This document shows positions 31,600 to 43,208 of a stretch of DNA of 64,000 nt, one piece after another. The stretch's first letter is position 1; the number at the start of each line of letters is the position of its first letter. The translations under genes were made by a program, and so were the position numbers. The DNA lies in contig VSDK01012949.1 in the NCBI GenBank assembly GCA_009767595.1, positions 71,039-135,038 on the forward strand, in the 5' to 3' direction. The notes beneath the pieces were generated by a model, which was given only the letters and a program-made list of their open reading frames with translations, was not told where the DNA came from and ran no database searches. Origin of the DNA: Symbiodinium kawagutii (lineage: Eukaryota; Sar; Dinophyceae; Suessiales; Symbiodiniaceae).

Positions 31600-33380
31600 C
31601 TGTTGCCTATTGGATGGCAGTGGTTATTACCAGCAACTGATGAAGCAAGTGATTATTCACATGGCTTAGGAGTGAGCTGTAATTTGTGATTATATAATTG
31701 GTGGTTAATTGGTGGTTCATTGGTGGTTGATTGGTGGTTAACCCATTGATTATTGAATCAAATTGGTTAATTATTCATATTGGTTGATAGTGAATATAAA
31801 TATTAATATGACTAAACTGCTTGATAATTTACCAACCTGAAAAATAACTGATTAACGCATAAAGTGGTTCATTATTCATATTGGTGAGAGATGGGATTAA
31901 TCAACTGGTCAAGAATGGTTTGTGACGGTTAATTAGCTGGTTCATGATTATCTACATATGATAATGTGATTTACTTCTGGATAAACTGGTTCATAGACAA
32001 TTGTTGTACACACCCCCATCATTAGTCAAGATATTATTAACCACCCAACCATGTTGGCTGGTTAATTATGGTTAATGATGGTCCATGGCGGCATACAACA
32101 AGAGCTAGCCACATGGTTTGGGAACGAACATATGAGTGGGTCATTGATTCTCTTGACGGTCTGCCATGTCCCTCCTTGATTTTTGGACACATGAGGAGTG
32201 GCAACTGATATGAGCCGCCGGTGTCTCTATAACCTTTGCGCCTCCAGTCCTGCTGGTTCACGAATTAAAGGGAATATCTTCCAAAATTGATGGGTTACTG
32301 ATATGAAGTCCTATTCCTGTCAATTGTTTTGTTGACTTCGCACATAGAATGACGACCACAGTTCTTAGTCGGTCTCTGGTCTAGCTGGATGGTCAACCTC
32401 TTTCTGTCAAGCGAAATGCAGTCCAAAGCGTCAGCCTGAGGGACTACATGTCAGCAGTGTTCGTGGATGGCCAATTGAAATGGCCAACACTCTGAAACGA
32501 AATCACAGGTTCGCAGAAACACTTTAAAGAAATCATTGAGTAGTTTGTTGCAGATAATACCAGATGTGACATTCTTTCTGTGTCAACATCACCGATGTGC
32601 CAAGATCCCCGATGTGTCAACATCACCGACATCACCTGCGCATGCGTTAGACCTGGTGCACAGCCTGCCTCATTGGACCTGGTGAGTGCACAGGACGGCG
32701 ACTACCCCTTTAGTTGGCACCTTCGTGGCCGGAAGCGCAACTGGGAACTCAGGCGCTTGGCAGCGTGGGCCTAGCTGGGTTTCAGCTGTTGGCGATGCCT
32801 AGCCGTTGCCATGAAGCAGTGAACATGGGACCCATGTTTCATTGAGTGAACTGTGCAGCGAGTGCAAGTTCAGGGTGAGAGGGAGGTTAAACATGACAAT
32901 GGCCATCAACCATTGGAGTATCAGTTGCATTTGGACCACTCAGATGAACATGCCCTGCTTACAACAGATAGGTTTTGGTACGGTCAGATTCAAAATGTTG
33001 ATCTGTGCAAAGGCAGCTATGTACCCCAGCTGTTGGCTTTTTGATACATCAAGCTATCGATCTCTAGATCTATCTACCTACCTACCTATCCATCCATCCA
33101 TCCGTCCGTCCGTCCGTCCACCTACCTACCTACCTATCTATATATCTATCTACCTATTTATCGACCTATCTATCTATCTATCTACCTATCTTATCTCTCT
33201 CTCTCTCTCTCACATCTCTCTCTCTCTATACATGCTTACTTGAGTCTTCGGTCCACACACACACACACACATGTTTGCGTACGCATGCAGTAGTCCTACA
33301 CAATCTAGTCTAGGATGTGTACAGATGACATCAGATGACTCCAAACCCTTCATTTTGAGAATCCATCACCGCTTGATGGT
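31600..33380. other. AT-rich dispersed repeats; no firm gene
   Basis: 31690-32060 is a field of GGTTAATTGGTGGTT-type words. A plus frame at 32580-32774 ends in DGDYPFSWHLRGRKRNWELR and follows a GTGAGT-AG pair. It could be an exon but lacks other support. Confidence 0.35.
33055..33262. repeat. CTAC/CATC/CGTC/CTCT/CA microsatellites
   Basis: A compound run: CTAC, CATC, CGTC, CTAC, CTAT, TC and finally CA. Confidence 0.9.
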
Positions 33381-33382
33381 AA

Positions 33383-33634
33383 ACGACTTTCGAGTGTTGC
33401 AACCTGTGGAGCTTTCCTTCATCCTTTGTCAATGGCAGTCAGGATGCAGCTCCAGTTCAAGGTGCTTCCAAAGGCGCTCAGCTGCTGCAGAGTAGCGTCG
33501 AAATCCACGTCCAAACGATGCTACTGGACGAAGTTCATGGAGGTTTCATCCCTTCCAATGCATCCACAACAAGAAATGAAATCAGTCTACCGTTTTGGCA
33601 AGCGACCACCCAGAAATGGCAGTTTCCATATCAG
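33383..33634 (+). CDS. Open segment without ATG, probable exon(s)
   Basis: There are 83 codons open to a TAA at 33632, with protein-like composition (GASKGAQLLQSSVEIHVQTM, PSNASTTRNEISLPFW). It must start at an acceptor such as TTTCGAG|TG. It may be shortened by a donor at CATGGAG|GTTTCA. The family is not recognised. It is followed closely by the exon at 33729. Confidence 0.4.
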
Positions 33635-33728
33635 TAATATATTGGATGGTTAGTACTTGTGGGTACCACCATGGACCAACCTATTTTGGCAAGCAACCAG
33701 CAGCCAGGGCCACCCTTTTTGCCGCCAG

Positions 33729-33791
33729 GAACCGCTGTTCTTCGCCTTGGAACTAAGTCGTTTCGTGGAGGTTTCGGGCGTCACACGGCAG
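33729..33791 (+). CDS. Probable internal exon, 21 codons
   Basis: Acceptor TTTTTGCCGCCAG|GAA and donor CGGCAG|GTGCAA, phase 0 at both ends. It reads EPLFFALELSRFVEVSGVTRQ minus the last residue at the junction limit. Splice signals are strong; the family is unknown. Confidence 0.45.
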
Positions 33792-34094
33792 GTGCAAAAG
33801 GTGTGAAACTCAGCGGCTGCAAAGGGATCAACTCAGCAGCTGAGATGGGTTTTGTTGGAGGATCTCATCCCTTCATCCATGGGAACCATCGCTTTTTGGA
33901 TGTTTCGAAGCTTTAAAACTGTGGCACTTGCATTGAATTTGTAGGGCAGTGAGCTGAACAACCATTTTGGTGTCGGTGTCGTGATGTGTTATGGAAACCA
34001 GCGGTTTGCTTTTTGAATATCTGCTCTTTAGACTCGTTCACTTCATGAGGCTGACAGTTTCTTTCCTAAAGCTTGGCAGTTTCTGTCCTTAAGC

Positions 34095-34119
34095 ATAGCC
34101 ATAGCCATAGCCATAGCCT
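34095..34119. repeat. CATAGC hexamer repeat
   Basis: Four copies of CATAGC just upstream of the ATG at 34128. Confidence 0.85.
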
Positions 34120-34127
34120 CGGTAGCT

Positions 34128-35048
34128 ATGTCAGCCGCCGCCTGGCAGGCACTGGTAGCAGCATGCCAAGCAGCTGGGGAATGTTATCACTCCAATGGTA
34201 ACTGCGACTGCAAGGAGGATCACTGCAGGGGTTTCTCCACCCTTCTGGGTTTTCAGATCCTGACCAGAAGAATGGTTTAACGGTTTATCATTAATAGCTG
34301 TTACAATGGGTAGAGAATGGTGATTGGGAACGATGAACCAATTGTGTTTCGCGATATTCGGATTTGAACCAAGCAGATCGGAAGCTGCAAGCAATAGGAG
34401 GATCTCACTTGAGTGATGGAGTTCGTAGGGGTATTCTTCAGCCCTTTATTGTTGCAGATGCCTGACAATTCACGGCTGTCATCATTGCCGCCTTGAACAT
34501 GCCACAACTGTAAAAAAAACTGCCTTTGATATGTGCTTTGGAACAATCTAAGCCGGTGGGAAGACCTCCAGCACCCAGCATTTGAAAGGGAGACAAGTAG
34601 CCTGGCCCTTCATCGTGCTGAGGCGAGGACCCCAGCACTGTCTTGGCTGGAAGGGAGTCAGAGCCACCCACTTTTGCCATGCCGCTCTATGCCTTTGACC
34701 AGTTTGAGGTCGCTCAGGGGGTCCAGAAAGCTGACAGCAGCTGGCAGATACTCAAGTGGGCCATGATGGCAAAGCTCATTGTATGGGGCTTTCCCCTCTC
34801 ACAGTGGATAATTTGGCAGTATCGTAGGGTATGCTTAGCGATGTATTTTTCCTCATAGGGCAGCAATGCTATGAAAGATTCACAGCCATGAGGCAGAACG
34901 TTCCACTAGCCTTGTGACACAGGTCTCGAGGAAGGGAACAGAGCCAGATCTCTCTGGTGATCTTGAATCTGTTGGAATGCGTGTGGGTGCCCAGTTCATG
35001 CGGGGGTTTGCTGTTCAGCTGGAAGTCTTGGAGGCTGATGAAGGACAG
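34128..35048 (+). CDS. Multi-exon gene E, unidentified, partial
   Basis: A likely first exon begins at ATG 34128 (MSAAAWQALVAACQAAG) and ends near 34180 at an unresolved donor. A second open segment ends at 34828 with donor AGG|GTATGC and reads MPLYAFDQFEVAQGVQKADS from an internal ATG at 34679, then WQILKWAMMAKLIVWGF. The next exon, 34923-35048, has acceptor TGACACAG|G and donor GGACAG|GTAGAG, is 42 codons, phase 0 at both ends, and reads GTEPDLSGDLESVGMRVGAQ, then FAVQLEVLEADEGQ. Exons 2 and 3 join in phase. A candidate following exon near 35219 reads AYVAALKK with donor AAAAAG|GCGGTG. The tryptophan-rich helix KWAMMAKLIVWGF could be membrane-associated. I recognise no family. Confidence 0.45.
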
Positions 35049-35288
35049 GTAGAGTAAATCCAATCAAGTACTGCCTCTGTGGCTTCAAACGTTGAGAATT
35101 TTCACTGAAACTGACGGCCATGGCATCGGTGTCCAGTCCAATGAGCTCCATCCATCCATGGTATGCCCCAATGAAAGGGTGGCCTCCCTCCAGGCCGCAG
35201 TGACGGTGCGAAGGCCTATGTGGCGGCCTTGAAAAAGGCGGTGATTCGACGGTGGCGTTGGGAGAAAAGTTCAAATCAGCACAAAAGT

Positions 35289-35395
35289 CGCGGTTGGTCG
35301 CGGTTGGTCGCGGTTGGTCGCGGTTGGTCGCGGTTGGTTGTGGTTGGTTGTGGCTGGTTGTGGTTGATTGTGGTTGATGGTTTGCCCAGAACCAC
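35289..35395. repeat. 10-bp minisatellite CGCGGTTGGT
   Basis: Five copies of CGCGGTTGGT, then TGTGGTTGGT/TGTGGTTGAT derivatives. The Trp/Ser/Arg/Val repeats in the overlapping plus frame (35220-35711) come from it. Confidence 0.9.
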
Positions 35396-36197
35396 CATGC
35401 ATCGCACCTTTTGGGAACAGTTCTGGTTTCTGCGACAAGCCTGCGGGGGGCTTCGGAACCCGAAGCTCAATGACGTGGGTTGGTGCTCACTGACCCGCAA
35501 ATTGGTGTGCCACGGAGTGCTAGATGGTATTCTTGCACCTTGTTCCAGTTTGGCGCAGGTTCCTAGTTCCCACTTCCCCATAGACTTGCGTGGATTTCCA
35601 AGCCGGGCATTTCCAACAGGCTACCAAGATCACCAAGGAAGATTGTCGTTCGATGGTTGGTTTGAGGTGAATGTGTTCAAGGATTTGAGGTTACTCCCAG
35701 CCTCAGAGTAGGCATGGTTTCGAGAGGTTTGAAATCCAACTGGCTTTCCTGTCCGGTGGCTGGGCTTGTGAAAGGCCTTGGCGGAGCTAAGCACAGAACA
35801 CGTCGGGTAGCTCAGCATGGGACAGCCAGAATACTGCCTGCAGAATACAATCCTCGAAGTTTGCAGAAAGATTCAGATCACCAGTGGTGGCTTCAGGTGT
35901 CTTGCTGATGGTGTTAGAAGATGTTGGAACCCTCCTTGGCCATGGTCTTTCTTGACTAGGACAGCCATGGATAGCCGGATAGGTCGGAGCTACCACAACA
36001 ATCCCATTCCTGGCATCCCTATATTCGTATGTTGCACCTGAAGCGCCCACTGCAGGTTTACACCTTCTGCTTCTGGGGTGTGTCGCAGTTCTTGGATTGC
36101 ATCCGTGCCCAAGCTGCATTGAAAATGCACAGATCTGTATGCTTTGCTACGCAGGTTGAAGCACAGGTTCGTGTTCATTGATGAGGGTATGACATAG
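35396..36197. other. Open frames without firm support
   Basis: A plus frame continues to 35711 (RTFWEQFWFLRQACGGLRN and beyond) with plausible composition but no splice support. It may include an exon of gene E. The remaining bases show no clear signal. Confidence 0.25.
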
Positions 36198-36370
36198 AAG
36201 ATCAGCTTCAACAGCTTCAGGTTCCACTTGGACAGCTGGAAAAGTTGCTGGAGAGTTCGCTGAAAGATTGCTCAGATTGCTCCAACAGTTTCAGTGATTT
36301 ACTTCTTGAAATTCCACGCAAGTTGCATCCCCAGGCTGGGAGATCACTGGCGGAATCGTTCCTGGCATGA
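36198..36370 (+). CDS. Probable coiled-coil terminal exon
   Basis: Acceptor GACATAG, then two bases completing a codon and an open stretch to TGA at 36368. It reads DQLQQLQVPLGQLEKLLESS, then LKDCSDCSNSFSDLLLEIPR. The heptad-like leucines support a short coiled coil. It may be the 3' end of gene E or a separate gene. Confidence 0.4.
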
Positions 36371-38236
36371 CGGTGGACTTCAATAGGCAGCAAAAACGTC
36401 AGCCGCCTTGATGCTACCCCTGGTTACCATGGGGAACGGATCATTTTGGAGCATGCTAATCAGCTGCTAGTGAGCTGGTTCATGATTGAATGTTGCTTCA
36501 ATGTATGGTTACCTATGGTTTGTATATGGTTAATGTTCATAATGGCTGAGCATGGTCAATCTATTAGTGAGAGAAGCTTCATCAAGGTGGGGAATCCGAA
36601 TCTTCGCATTCATCCAGTTGGGATAGGTTGAGATCATCCCCAAGATTGCTGAAATTTCACAGACTAGGCCGCCAAATCGTACCACTACATCGGTGACTCC
36701 AATCAGCAATAGGCTTTGTGGCTCTCCACCGGTGTATTTCAGCGTTTACGAGCTCAAGAATTCAGGCCGCACCGGGGACGTCCATCTTGGATGCTAGCTT
36801 TGCAAAAGTCCGTTGCTGTCGATCTATTTGGAGACCCAAAGAGTAAGATTGCTGTCCAAAAAAACGGAACAAGCTTGGAAAATAGGGAATTCAATGTCCA
36901 TCAATGTCTATAAAGCACCTGAAAATGATTTCTTTTCAAACGCGTCAGCGTCCATGTCCGCCGGTGGAGAGACACACCTGGTATTGGTCTTTCGAGGCAG
37001 CGAAAAACGCCACTTGAAGTCCCGCAAGAGGCTTGAGGGTCGGTCCGAGAGTGCGCGGTCTGCAAATACGGGGGCACCTCTATAGCATTCAAAACCTCTA
37101 AGCATTTCTTTGCCAAAAGCTTGTTGGGCACGAGTTATAAAACTTCAGAATTGTTGAGCATTCAAAAGTCTTCAAAGAATCGAATTCCGCCGAGATGGTC
37201 TAAAAGACTGTTTGGCTTCAGCGATGTTGGCAGCTACGATGGGAAGATTGCACGTCGTGAAGTTTCAGCGGTGACACGTCACTGGATCCCCACTGCAGGA
37301 GCTATTTCCGCGTGGCGGCTTGGAGTGCCTTGCAACCACCGGCAGAGGCCGCTGCGAGAGCATCCATGGGGAGTTTGTCCGTTCAGAAGATTGATAGCGA
37401 AGTACTTTCGAGTTAATAATGGTTTGTATCCAATATTGATAGTTAACTACTATTGATAGTTAACTACTATTGATAGTTGACTACTATTGATAGTTAACTA
37501 TTAGTGATAGTGGTCAGATAGTGGTTCGGGTAATGGTTCATAACCAATGGCCCTTTGCATTGTTTAGTGCCACAAAGGAACGAATCAATACAGAGGCAGA
37601 TCATAAAAACCGAAACCTATGTGTGGAGGCAGAAGATATTGAAGACAAGTCAGGAGGAGATGGAACCTATAATGCAAGGGTCGAATCAAATTAGTAAAAA
37701 AGTAACAGAAGAGATGGACGATAAGATCAGATTAGCGACAGATCATCTAAAACTTTGAAGAAATTGGCCAAACAGTTGGGACCACTACCCGCCAAATTTG
37801 GAGGAGGGTTGACATTGACTGCAACATTCCAATTCCAAACGTGATTGGTGTTGTTTCCCATCATCGCGCCCAAAGTTCATTCTTTTCTGTAGTATAGATA
37901 GTGCTAAAAACCCAATTCAATATTGGTGGTCTATTCATAGACCAGCCGACTTTTGCCTTAAAATCGCTGGTGTTTTTCGATCAACTATAGGTGATTTGCG
38001 CGAAATCCAAACCTCTACCCTCTGGCAATTTGACATAGCAATGGATAATCCACCAATTATTGATGCTTTTCCGTGGTTTCTTTATGAACTGTGGTGACCC
38101 TTTCGTAAACCAACGGAATATCCACCATAGACTGATTTCCAAGGGTTTCCTAAGAAAACCGGTGATTTTCAGTTCCCGTGTCCAATGTGTAACATCTTCA
38201 ACCGTCGTGGCGACAAGTTCCCTCTCTCTCCAGCAG
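36371..38236. other. No firm gene
   Basis: It contains AT-rich GGTTAATG words (36440-36560), plus frames at 36716-37456 without motifs, and a purine-rich plus frame at 37555-37758 whose Lys/Glu content follows from base composition. Confidence 0.35.
37435..37505. repeat. 17-bp tandem repeat ATTGATAGTTAACTACT
   Basis: Copies begin at 37435, 37452, 37469 and 37486. GTTAAC is palindromic within each unit. Confidence 0.9.
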
Positions 38237-38345
38237 GCGCCTGCTCAGAAAGCATTCACCAACGCCGACTTCAGCTGGGATGGCTGCGACTTGCTGGACC
38301 CGGGAGTTTTCCGAAGTGGTGTGCGTGTCGACTTCTTAGCCACTA
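38237..38345 (+). CDS. Probable exon, unidentified
   Basis: It follows a strong pyrimidine tract and CTCTCTCTCCAGCAG|G. It reads APAQKAFTNADFSWDGCDLL, then DPGVFRSGVRVDFLATS. Donor GAAGTG|GTGTGC or a later one. The family is not recognised; the Asp/Trp/Cys pattern is protein-like. Confidence 0.4.
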
Positions 38346-38947
38346 GTAAGCATGAATATCTGAATAGCCAGCAAAAAATACTGATAGATAATCGTTGCTA
38401 GTGGTTTGCAATGGTTAACTATGGCAATTTCCAATTTGCATGGCTATTCACCCATGTCGCCGGCTCCTTTTCCATCGATCCAAACATTTATCATCGATCC
38501 AAACGTTTAGTTCTGACACGTCGTCATATTTCTACTGCATTACAGAATCACCCTGTCACTGACTCACAGCGAAGGTTTGATTTCAGCGGTTGTGTTTTTC
38601 CGGAATATTGTACACACTGATTCTGTGCACATGTAGAAGTATGTACATTGAAGGCGCTGCATTCAATGGTTCAACTGCCTCTTGAAAGCTAGACTCCCAC
38701 GATGGACTGAGTTCCTCAGTGCGTATACAAGTGGTGGATCTTCTTTCCTCACTTGACTTCTTCACAATTTTTGTTGGTCAACCATTGAACAGAAATTACA
38801 CATTGGAACTAGGCATTATTAACTATAATCTTTAGTGTAATAGTTATTAATGGTTGATAATGGTCAACAGTCTCGTTCTGCAGACTGTTCCATCGACTCT
38901 GCTCCCCTGTTAGTGCAGGGAGCCGCATGGTATGAAACTTGTCCAGG
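38346..38947. other. No gene seen
   Basis: Short frames and GGTTGATAATGG-type AT-rich words (38800-38880). Nothing is assignable. Confidence 0.4.
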
Positions 38948-39080
38948 TGGCTGTGGGTCAAAACCCTGGACCCCTGGTTCCCCCATTTGGTTCGCCCATG
39001 ATTAACCATTGTTTTCCCACTATGAAATTGTTGGTGAACTCATCCCCATCATTGTTGGTTAACTGCTTGACCCATAGCCA
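38948..39080 (+). mobile_element. F2 inverted-repeat element, copy 1 of a tandem pair
   Basis: It starts TGGCTGTGGGTCAAAACCC and ends GCTTGACCCATAGCCA. The interior carries CCCCTGGTTCCCCC, TATGAAATTGTTGGT and GGTTAACTG. A second copy begins 25 bp downstream. It is MITE-like by its short length, inverted ends and lack of coding capacity. Confidence 0.65.
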
Positions 39081-39104
39081 GGTTCATCATTTTCAAAAGC
39101 CACC

Positions 39105-39228
39105 TGGCTGTGGGTCAGTTCACCCTTAGTCCCCCTGGTTCCCCTATCATTAACCACTGTTTTCCCTATGAAATTGTTGGTTAGTATCCCCCATGAAATT
39201 GGTTGGTTAACTGCTTGACCCATAGCCA
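39105..39228 (+). mobile_element. F2 inverted-repeat element, copy 2 of a tandem pair
   Basis: It starts TGGCTGTGGGTCAGTTCACC and ends GCTTGACCCATAGCCA, with the same internal words as the copy at 38948. A solo end (TGGACCCATAGCCACC) lies near 39324. Confidence 0.65.
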
Positions 39229-39373
39229 TTTATAGCTGGTATATCCCCTATAGTTGCTAGTTGTTATCCCCTATTATTAACCATTATAACCAGCTAGTTA
39301 ACCATTAGTTGGTTGGTCAATATGGACCCATAGCCACCTTTTCGCCATTTCTTGTGAGCCTTTTTGCGGAGAG

Positions 39374-39469
39374 GACTTGACCCCGAGCCCTGCGCCGGCT
39401 GGATATGTGGCACCAGCCCCCGCACCAGCTGCGGCAGAGGCGTCGGCCCGGGGCCACAGCATGAGCTGA
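39374..39469 (+). CDS. Possible Pro/Ala-rich terminal exon
   Basis: After CGGAGAG|G the frame reads DLTPSPAPAGYVAPAPAPAA, then AEASARGHSMS and TGA. A low-complexity proline/alanine tail is typical of disordered C-termini. There is no upstream exon evidence. Confidence 0.35.
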   Translation, partial: DLTPSPAPAGYVAPAPAPAAAEASARGHSMS

Positions 39470-40602
39470 AGCAACAACCTTAGTAGATCCCAAGTGGCAA
39501 GCTGCAGATCTGCAGTTTTATGCTTCGAATGATAAAAAATGATGGAAAACTGATAGAAAACGATTGACAAACACGGAATTTGTGCTTTTTCATTCAATTC
39601 TATCTATTCATTTCTTGGGTTTTCTATTCATTTGTGTACACACACACACACATTTACATTTGCCTTGCATATGTCTTCATTGACCTGCCTGGTAATCGGC
39701 TTTGCTCTGGCTAGTGATGCCAATAGCCGATCTCCCTTTGTACCACCAAGGTCGACTTGCTTGGGCTTGGATGATGGTGACCAGAGAAAAAAGTCCTGTG
39801 AAGCGAGCTTTCTCCTTGGCTGTTCTTTCAGGGTCCCACACTAGCAGCCGCGTAGGGAAACTACAACCTGTCACGAATGCCTTGTTGACTTATCAATCTC
39901 ATCCGATGCGAGTTCTCAGTGGGGGGTATACTTCCATGAGGCTATGAGGGGCTCCACCGTGGCTTCGGCCGTTCAAAGAAGCACTGCCAGTGTCGCAGCC
40001 AGTGTGCTGAACCAATCTAGAAGCAAACCCATCACCAACCATTCGCATTGAATCCCTCGAAGCCGAGAAATGTGAACAATCTTATCTGGTGGTGATTCGA
40101 TTCATGCGCCATTTAGCAACGACCAAAGCCTTCATGAAGGGAGTCAATATGGTCAACATGAATCTATGAACAATGAAAGAAATGGTCGATGGATTTTTTA
40201 GGTACCGCTCAATTGGGAGGCATTACAAGTTCATCACCAGGTCTATCACATTGACTGGGCTGCAACAAACGTGAGACGAGGAACCATGACATGGGGCTCA
40301 GCGGATAAACAGCTCCCTTGTCTCAGAATTTTGGAATGTGAAAGCACAAAAAATGGCCACATAGGTGCAGTACTTGAATTCTCCATACTGCCAATCTCAT
40401 ACTGAATCACAAGAATGCAGCTGGGACGACAGCGCAACGTGATGTAGATTGAGATCAAAGAACGAGATGTCAGTGAGGTACATCTGAATCTCAATCAGAA
40501 TATATTCATACACAGATCATATGGATCATACTTATAGATCATTGTTATAGACTTATAGATCAATATACAGTTTGTACAGCCAGGGCATGACTTCCTAGAC
40601 AG
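39470..40602. other. No gene seen
   Basis: A CA microsatellite lies at 39638-39655. The remaining open frames are short and have no motif. Confidence 0.4.
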
Positions 40603-41653
40603 CGCCAGCTGTGGTCAGCTGCCACCAAGGCCTTTGCCTGGCAACCAGCCCTCGCTTTGTTGGAGGAGATGCCGATGGCAGGTCGCCATGGCAGTGGGTG
40701 ATGCGTCTCCAATCTTTTGTTTGGCACAGGTTTTTCAGCAGTTAGCGATTGGGGATTCACAAGCTGATGGGGGACGTCCATGGAGCCGCGATTTTCTGAT
40801 GAGCTGATTCGCCCAACACCAAGAGGTCTTTTGCCATAGATTTCCCATGGATTCTTCCCCCGGAGCTTCCCGAGATATCCACTGGGGCCCAAGCCGGAGA
40901 CACCTGTGAGGCTTGGAGCCCAACGTCATCACGTTCAACACGACCATCACAGCATGCGCTCGCGCACGGCAGTGGCAGGAGCCGATGGCACGAGAAGTTC
41001 TGCACTGTTCCCGACTTCAAACAATTGATTTTTGCTGCTTCAAATTCCTGGCATTGAGCAGCTTCACGCGTTTTCTTGATGAGAATCTTTAGTCATCATG
41101 TTGGGAGTCATCATCATGTTGGAAGTCGTTTTCATGTTGGGAACACCATCATGTTCAACAAGACCTTGAAGTTCAGTTTCGTTGTTGCTTGGCTGGTTGG
41201 CTTGACCTGGGTTGATACACAATCTTGGATGTAGTTTTGAGCACGTCTTGGCTCGCAGCATTTGGAGGCGAGCCTGGAACTGCTGGGGAAGATGGAAGAG
41301 AGCGACATCCAAGCCAGCTATGGGCTCGGATTCTGGCTTAAAAAAAGTGCTGTTGATGTCGCTATTCATACCATTCCCATCCTGATTACGCTTATCTTAC
41401 TATTGCTGATGTAGTTCCTTTTTATAATCATACCAATTCCTCGTATCGGTTTGATAATCATGTGGATGCTTTTTTGATTAATCATGCCAATGATTAGCAT
41501 CTTCGTGGTTATTACCTGGCTCAGATGCAGCAACGTTGGGCGCAGCTGTATTGGCCTGCGAGCGTGGTTGGGGAACCTGGGATGACTGCTGTGTGGCTAT
41601 CCATACAGTGGGTGGAGGTACACAGGTTATCAAGTGAACAACAGCTAATTGTG

Positions 41654-41688
<35 letters not shown>

Positions 41689-43169
41689 GTGCGGAACTAA
41701 CATGGTAGTTGAGCGGCTTCGCCAGACACGAAGATGATATTACTTTTTGCTGGGAAGTTCGCTACATTCGAGATGGTCACATGGAACTTTGTTGCGTATA
41801 GGTCAATACCATGTATAATCGAGATGGTAGATGAAAGATGAATGAGCTTGACAGCAAGTAGCAGCCGTAGGCATTTGAGAGAGAGTGACGGGGTCTCAGC
41901 AGATGATGGGTTTGGCAGTTGGGAATCAAACAGTTAGATGTTTCTAACTTGCCCACTTGAGTCCTCAAGCGAGGCCTAAAAACGAAACGAAAGATCTTCA
42001 CAAAAAGCTTCACCAAACGACATAGGCATATCAGATGAACAGCAGCATGAACATCAACTTTTCTTCATGGAACTATCTTGCATCAGTCATCATCAGCAAG
42101 CCACTATGATGGTCATTGATCATGGATGATGGTAGTTAATCAGGTCACTTAATTAATTGATTGAATAGCTTGTCATGATTTGACAACCATCAATTATAGC
42201 AACTGTGATACCAATCATACTCAATCAGGTCAATGATTGTTAATGATTAGTGGCTTATGATGATTTGATTGCTTATCATTAGTATTTATCACTAGTGGCT
42301 TATCATTCGTATTTTCATTAGTATCATCTAATTGTTAATCATTAGTGGCTTATCATCAGCATTTATGGCTTATCATTAGTATTTATGATGGTTAACCAAT
42401 GGCTTATCATTAGTGGCTTATCAACTGATGGTAGTTAAACCATGGCTTATCATCAGCATTTATCATGGCTTCTCATGGTTCTACCGTCAGTTGCTTGCGC
42501 TGGTGCCTCTCAGGCAGCTATTGGACGGGTGCCTTGCACCTTCTCCAGGAGGGCTGGCGCAAGAAACAGCAGGGCTGCCTGTGGGGCCAGCTGTAACCTG
42601 GGCGACGTTCGAAGGATGGAGCTATGGATGTCTGGAGGTATGGCCATAGATATGCTTCGTTCGTTTGCTAATGTTTACTAAAGCTATGAAGTTCTGTCTT
42701 TAGTAACTTTCGTAATTTCTAATAGTTCAAGATGAGTAAAGACCTGTAGCTATTGATAGTTGAAGATCTCCCTCTGACTCTTCTTATCTGCATCTCCTAA
42801 AGTACTTGAGCAAGAACTCATCTACACAAGTTGGAATTCAAACAAATCGAGATATCAAGTTGATCAGTAAATCTAGCTATCGATAGTTTTCAATGAGTGC
42901 TTCTATCTCCAGTGCTTACTGTGGTCATTTTGTTGAGAGCTGCGCATAGTTCTACTGATCTTGTCGAGGCCTGCTCCCAACGTCCTGGCGCTCAGCGCTG
43001 CCATCAACGCCTCGGGTCAGGGACAACGCTGGGAGCTGAATGGGGGGAACGGCCGGTACTTGAGAATGGTTGAGATCTGGAAGTCACAGGTGCTTGAGCA
43101 TGTTTGAGAGCTGAAGCTAGAGCTGAAGCTCGCAAGGAATGAGGGTCAATTAGGTCAATTGATGGATAC

Positions 43170-43208
<39 letters not shown>

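Noticed and set aside
34355-34375. tRNA T-arm-like string (GGTTCAAATCC on the minus strand)
   Set aside because: The flanking bases do not form a T stem, acceptor stem or anticodon arm.
37555-37758. Lys/Glu-rich frame resembling a coiled-coil exon
   Set aside because: Two overlapping plus frames look equally good because the strand is purine-rich. No acceptor distinguishes them.
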